Source: PRS1 sp965250265 (GTDB lineage: Bacteria; Bacteroidota; Bacteroidia; Flavobacteriales; Flavobacteriaceae). From it: 64,000 bases of DNA. Of this stretch, positions 62,489 through 64,000 are shown one piece after another. The DNA is taken from contig CBDFNO010000015.1 in assembly GCA_965250265.1 (NCBI GenBank), forward strand, positions 124,001 to 188,000, written 5' to 3'. Position 1 is the stretch's first letter. Every line of letters starts with the position of its first letter. Below the pieces are notes generated by a model that searched no databases, was not told the origin of the DNA, and worked only from the letters and a program-made list of their open reading frames with translations. The translations under genes and the position numbers were made by a program.

Positions 62489-63367
62489 ATGGAAAAATAT
62501 TTAAATGCATTTATAAATGCTTTTAATGGAACAGTAGATTGGACATGGAGATCTATGTTATTTGAAGTACCTTGGTATAACAATTATTTTTGGGGTTTAA
62601 TTGCTATTTCATTAATAGTTTGGTTGTTAGAAATTGTATTTCCTTGGCGTAAAAATCAATCTGTCTTTAGAAAAGACTTTTGGTTAGATGGGTTTTATAT
62701 GTTTTTCAATTTTTTCATCTTTGCAATTGTAATAAGTGGTGTATATGAAATTTTGGAATTACTATTTACAAATATTAATATAACCGCAAAAAGTTTTTCC
62801 TTAGTAGATATTTCTAACTGGCCAATGTGGTTACAATTACTAGTCTTCTTTATTATTCTGGATTTTGTACAGTGGTTTACACATATTTTGTTACATAAAT
62901 TTCCATTCTTATGGAAGTTTCACAAAGTGCACCATAGTGTAAAAGAAATGGGATTTGCTGCCCATTTGAGATATCATTGGATGGAGAATATTTTATATAA
63001 ACCACTAAAAACCTTTGGTGTTATGATATTAGGTGGTTTTGAGCCTGAGCAAGCATATATAGTTCACTTCTTTGCTATTGCAATTGGTCATTTAAACCAT
63101 GCTAATATTAAAATTACTTGGGGACCTTTAAAGTATGTTTTTAATAATCCTGTAATGCATCTATATCATCATGTAAAAGCATTACCAGAAAACAGAAATC
63201 AAGGTATAAACTTTGGAATTAGTTTAAGCTTATGGGATTATATATTTAAAACCAATTATATTCCTGAAGATAGTGGGACTATAGAGTTAGGTTTCCCTGA
63301 TGAAGATGTATTCCCTAAAGGTTTTTTTGGTCAAATTATTTATGGATTTAGTAAATCAAAAAAGTAA
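62489..63367 (+). CDS. Sterol desaturase/fatty acid hydroxylase family membrane protein
   Basis: A 292-residue protein with about four membrane helices and the di-iron histidine clusters of the superfamily: HILLH (H132, H136), HKVHH (145-149), HLRYH (159-163) and HLYHH near the C-terminus. Members hydroxylate or desaturate lipids using oxygen; the substrate here is unknown. The stop overlaps the start of the cytochrome c gene (TAATG), so the two are coupled, and an electron-transfer link is possible. It is divergent from the ArsR-family regulator. Confidence 0.9.
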   Translation: MEKYLNAFINAFNGTVDWTWRSMLFEVPWYNNYFWGLIAISLIVWLLEIVFPWRKNQSVFRKDFWLDGFYMFFNFFIFAIVISGVYEILELLFTNINITAKSFSLVDISNWPMWLQLLVFFIILDFVQWFTHILLHKFPFLWKFHKVHHSVKEMGFAAHLRYHWMENILYKPLKTFGVMILGGFEPEQAYIVHFFAIAIGHLNHANIKITWGPLKYVFNNPVMHLYHHVKALPENRNQGINFGISLSLWDYIFKTNYIPEDSGTIELGFPDEDVFPKGFFGQIIYGFSKSKK

Positions 63368-64000
63368 TGGATAAAAAAGATTATCATAAGCAATTAAAAA
63401 AAATAGTAAGGAGAATTTATTTTTTCTGTTCTTTAATGATACTTACATTAATTGTAATGTTACTTACATTTTTTGATGTTTTTAAAACTGAAAAGAATAC
63501 CATCGAGGATAGTTCTTTCGAGCTATTTACAATAAACAATTATATCTCTGCTCTTGATGATTCTAAAGAAAATTTAGAGATAAAATATGGATTCGAGCTT
63601 TTTAAAAGCACACCAAATTATGTTGGTCCAAATAATGATAACAAAGAAATTGCATATGCAGGAAATAATTTGTCTTGCAACAATTGTCATTTGTATGCAG
63701 GCACAAAACCATATTCGGGAGCACTGATTGGTGTTGTTAAACGATTCCCACAATTTAGAGGAAGAGAAAATAAAATGGGTACCATAGAAGAGCGAATAAA
63801 TGGATGCTTTGAACGTAGTATGAATGGAAGAGTTCTCCCTCCAGATGGTAAAGAAATGAAAGCTTTTGTAAGTTATTTAAAGTGGCTTGATCGATTTGCG
63901 GAACCTGATGGATCATTTAAAGGCAAAGGATTTGTTTCTATTGAGATTCCTGAACGAGCTGTTGATTTAGAAAAAGGAGAAGCTATTTATAATAATGTGT
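63367..64000 (+). CDS. TsdA/SoxA-like c-type cytochrome (partial)
   Basis: The first 211 codons are in view; the gene runs off the window. An N-terminal membrane helix (FFCSLMILTLIVMLLTFFDV) is followed by a haem c site LSCNNCHLYAGTKPYSGAL (C104, C107, H108). The segment RGRENKMGTIEERINGCFER then SMNGRVLPPDGKEM matches the thiosulfate dehydrogenase TsdA family, in which a cysteine 39-43 residues after the haem histidine (here C147) is the unusual axial ligand of the active haem. A second haem domain seems to begin at the edge (LEKGEAIYNNV). The family oxidises thiosulfate to tetrathionate or the reverse. Confidence 0.85.
   Translation, partial: MDKKDYHKQLKKIVRRIYFFCSLMILTLIVMLLTFFDVFKTEKNTIEDSSFELFTINNYISALDDSKENLEIKYGFELFKSTPNYVGPNNDNKEIAYAGNNLSCNNCHLYAGTKPYSGALIGVVKRFPQFRGRENKMGTIEERINGCFERSMNGRVLPPDGKEMKAFVSYLKWLDRFAEPDGSFKGKGFVSIEIPERAVDLEKGEAIYNNV

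Noticed and set aside
62326..62583. Minus-strand ORF of 85 codons across the regulator/desaturase divergent region
   Set aside because: It covers the divergent promoter region and the start of the sterol desaturase in antisense, and its product shows no recognisable feature.

Overview
The window is chromosomal DNA from a member of the Flavobacteriaceae (Bacteroidota). The evidence is the AT-rich base composition, lipoproteins with short lipoboxes, a type IX secretion (T9SS) sorting domain, promoters of the TTTG-N(18-22)-TAnnTTTG type, and marker families such as a GYDIA-type GHMP kinase paired with a class II HMG-CoA reductase, epimerase-type L-threonine dehydrogenase, DUF2157/GDYXXLXY and DUF5522. 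Genes are dense. Many same-strand neighbours overlap at TAATG junctions or lie within 15 bp of each other. No CRISPR array, rRNA or intact insertion sequence was seen.

Layout. 1-8.0 kb: the tail of a BNR/VPS10-type hydrolase, a crotonase, a paraoxonase-like lactonase, and a six-gene operon (3-hydroxyacyl-CoA dehydrogenase, SDR, ACAD10/11-type acyl-CoA dehydrogenase, histidine phosphatase, ACAD10/11-type phosphotransferase, haloalkane-dehalogenase-like hydrolase). The combination resembles the bacterial levulinate/4-hydroxyacid pathway and the mammalian ACAD10/11 system. I read it as a candidate gamma-lactone/4-hydroxyacyl-CoA catabolic locus; this is the most interesting system in the window. 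8-17.5 kb: an acidic secreted protein built of 37-residue repeats, two overlapping alpha/beta hydrolases, an M49 peptidase operon with DUF2157/GDYXXLXY membrane proteins, a YiaA/B-like protein, a gene broken by five same-sense frameshifts, and a basic Spy/CpxP-like protein. 17.5-31 kb: hemL, a LysM glucosaminidase, a PLP deaminase, a missed 55-residue DUF5522 gene overlapping urocanate hydratase, a C-terminal processing protease, then surE-lpxB-NlpC/P60-comEC, with comEC frameshifted near its 3' end. 31-46 kb: a thioredoxin-like protein, two tandem peptide transporters, the mevalonate-pathway pair, then the envelope set ppiD, CNNM/CorC protein, lptC, TPR protein, outer-membrane protein and coaX. 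tRNA-Phe follows with a clear promoter and terminator. 46-59 kb: threonine dehydrogenase, a giant T9SS-exported BNR/thrombospondin-3 protein with a surface lipoprotein partner, M13 and M28 peptidases, CBS, GNAT and DinB proteins.

59.2-61 kb looks like a small accessory pocket. It holds an IS1595-type transposase tail, three small ORFs, a predicted minus-strand small RNA, a triple 10-bp-phased repeat and a short orphan ssb. 61-64 kb holds a PAP2 phosphatase, an ArsR-family regulator with candidate operators, and a sterol-desaturase/TsdA-like cytochrome pair that runs off the right edge. All functions are inferred from motif recognition by eye; no database search was run.
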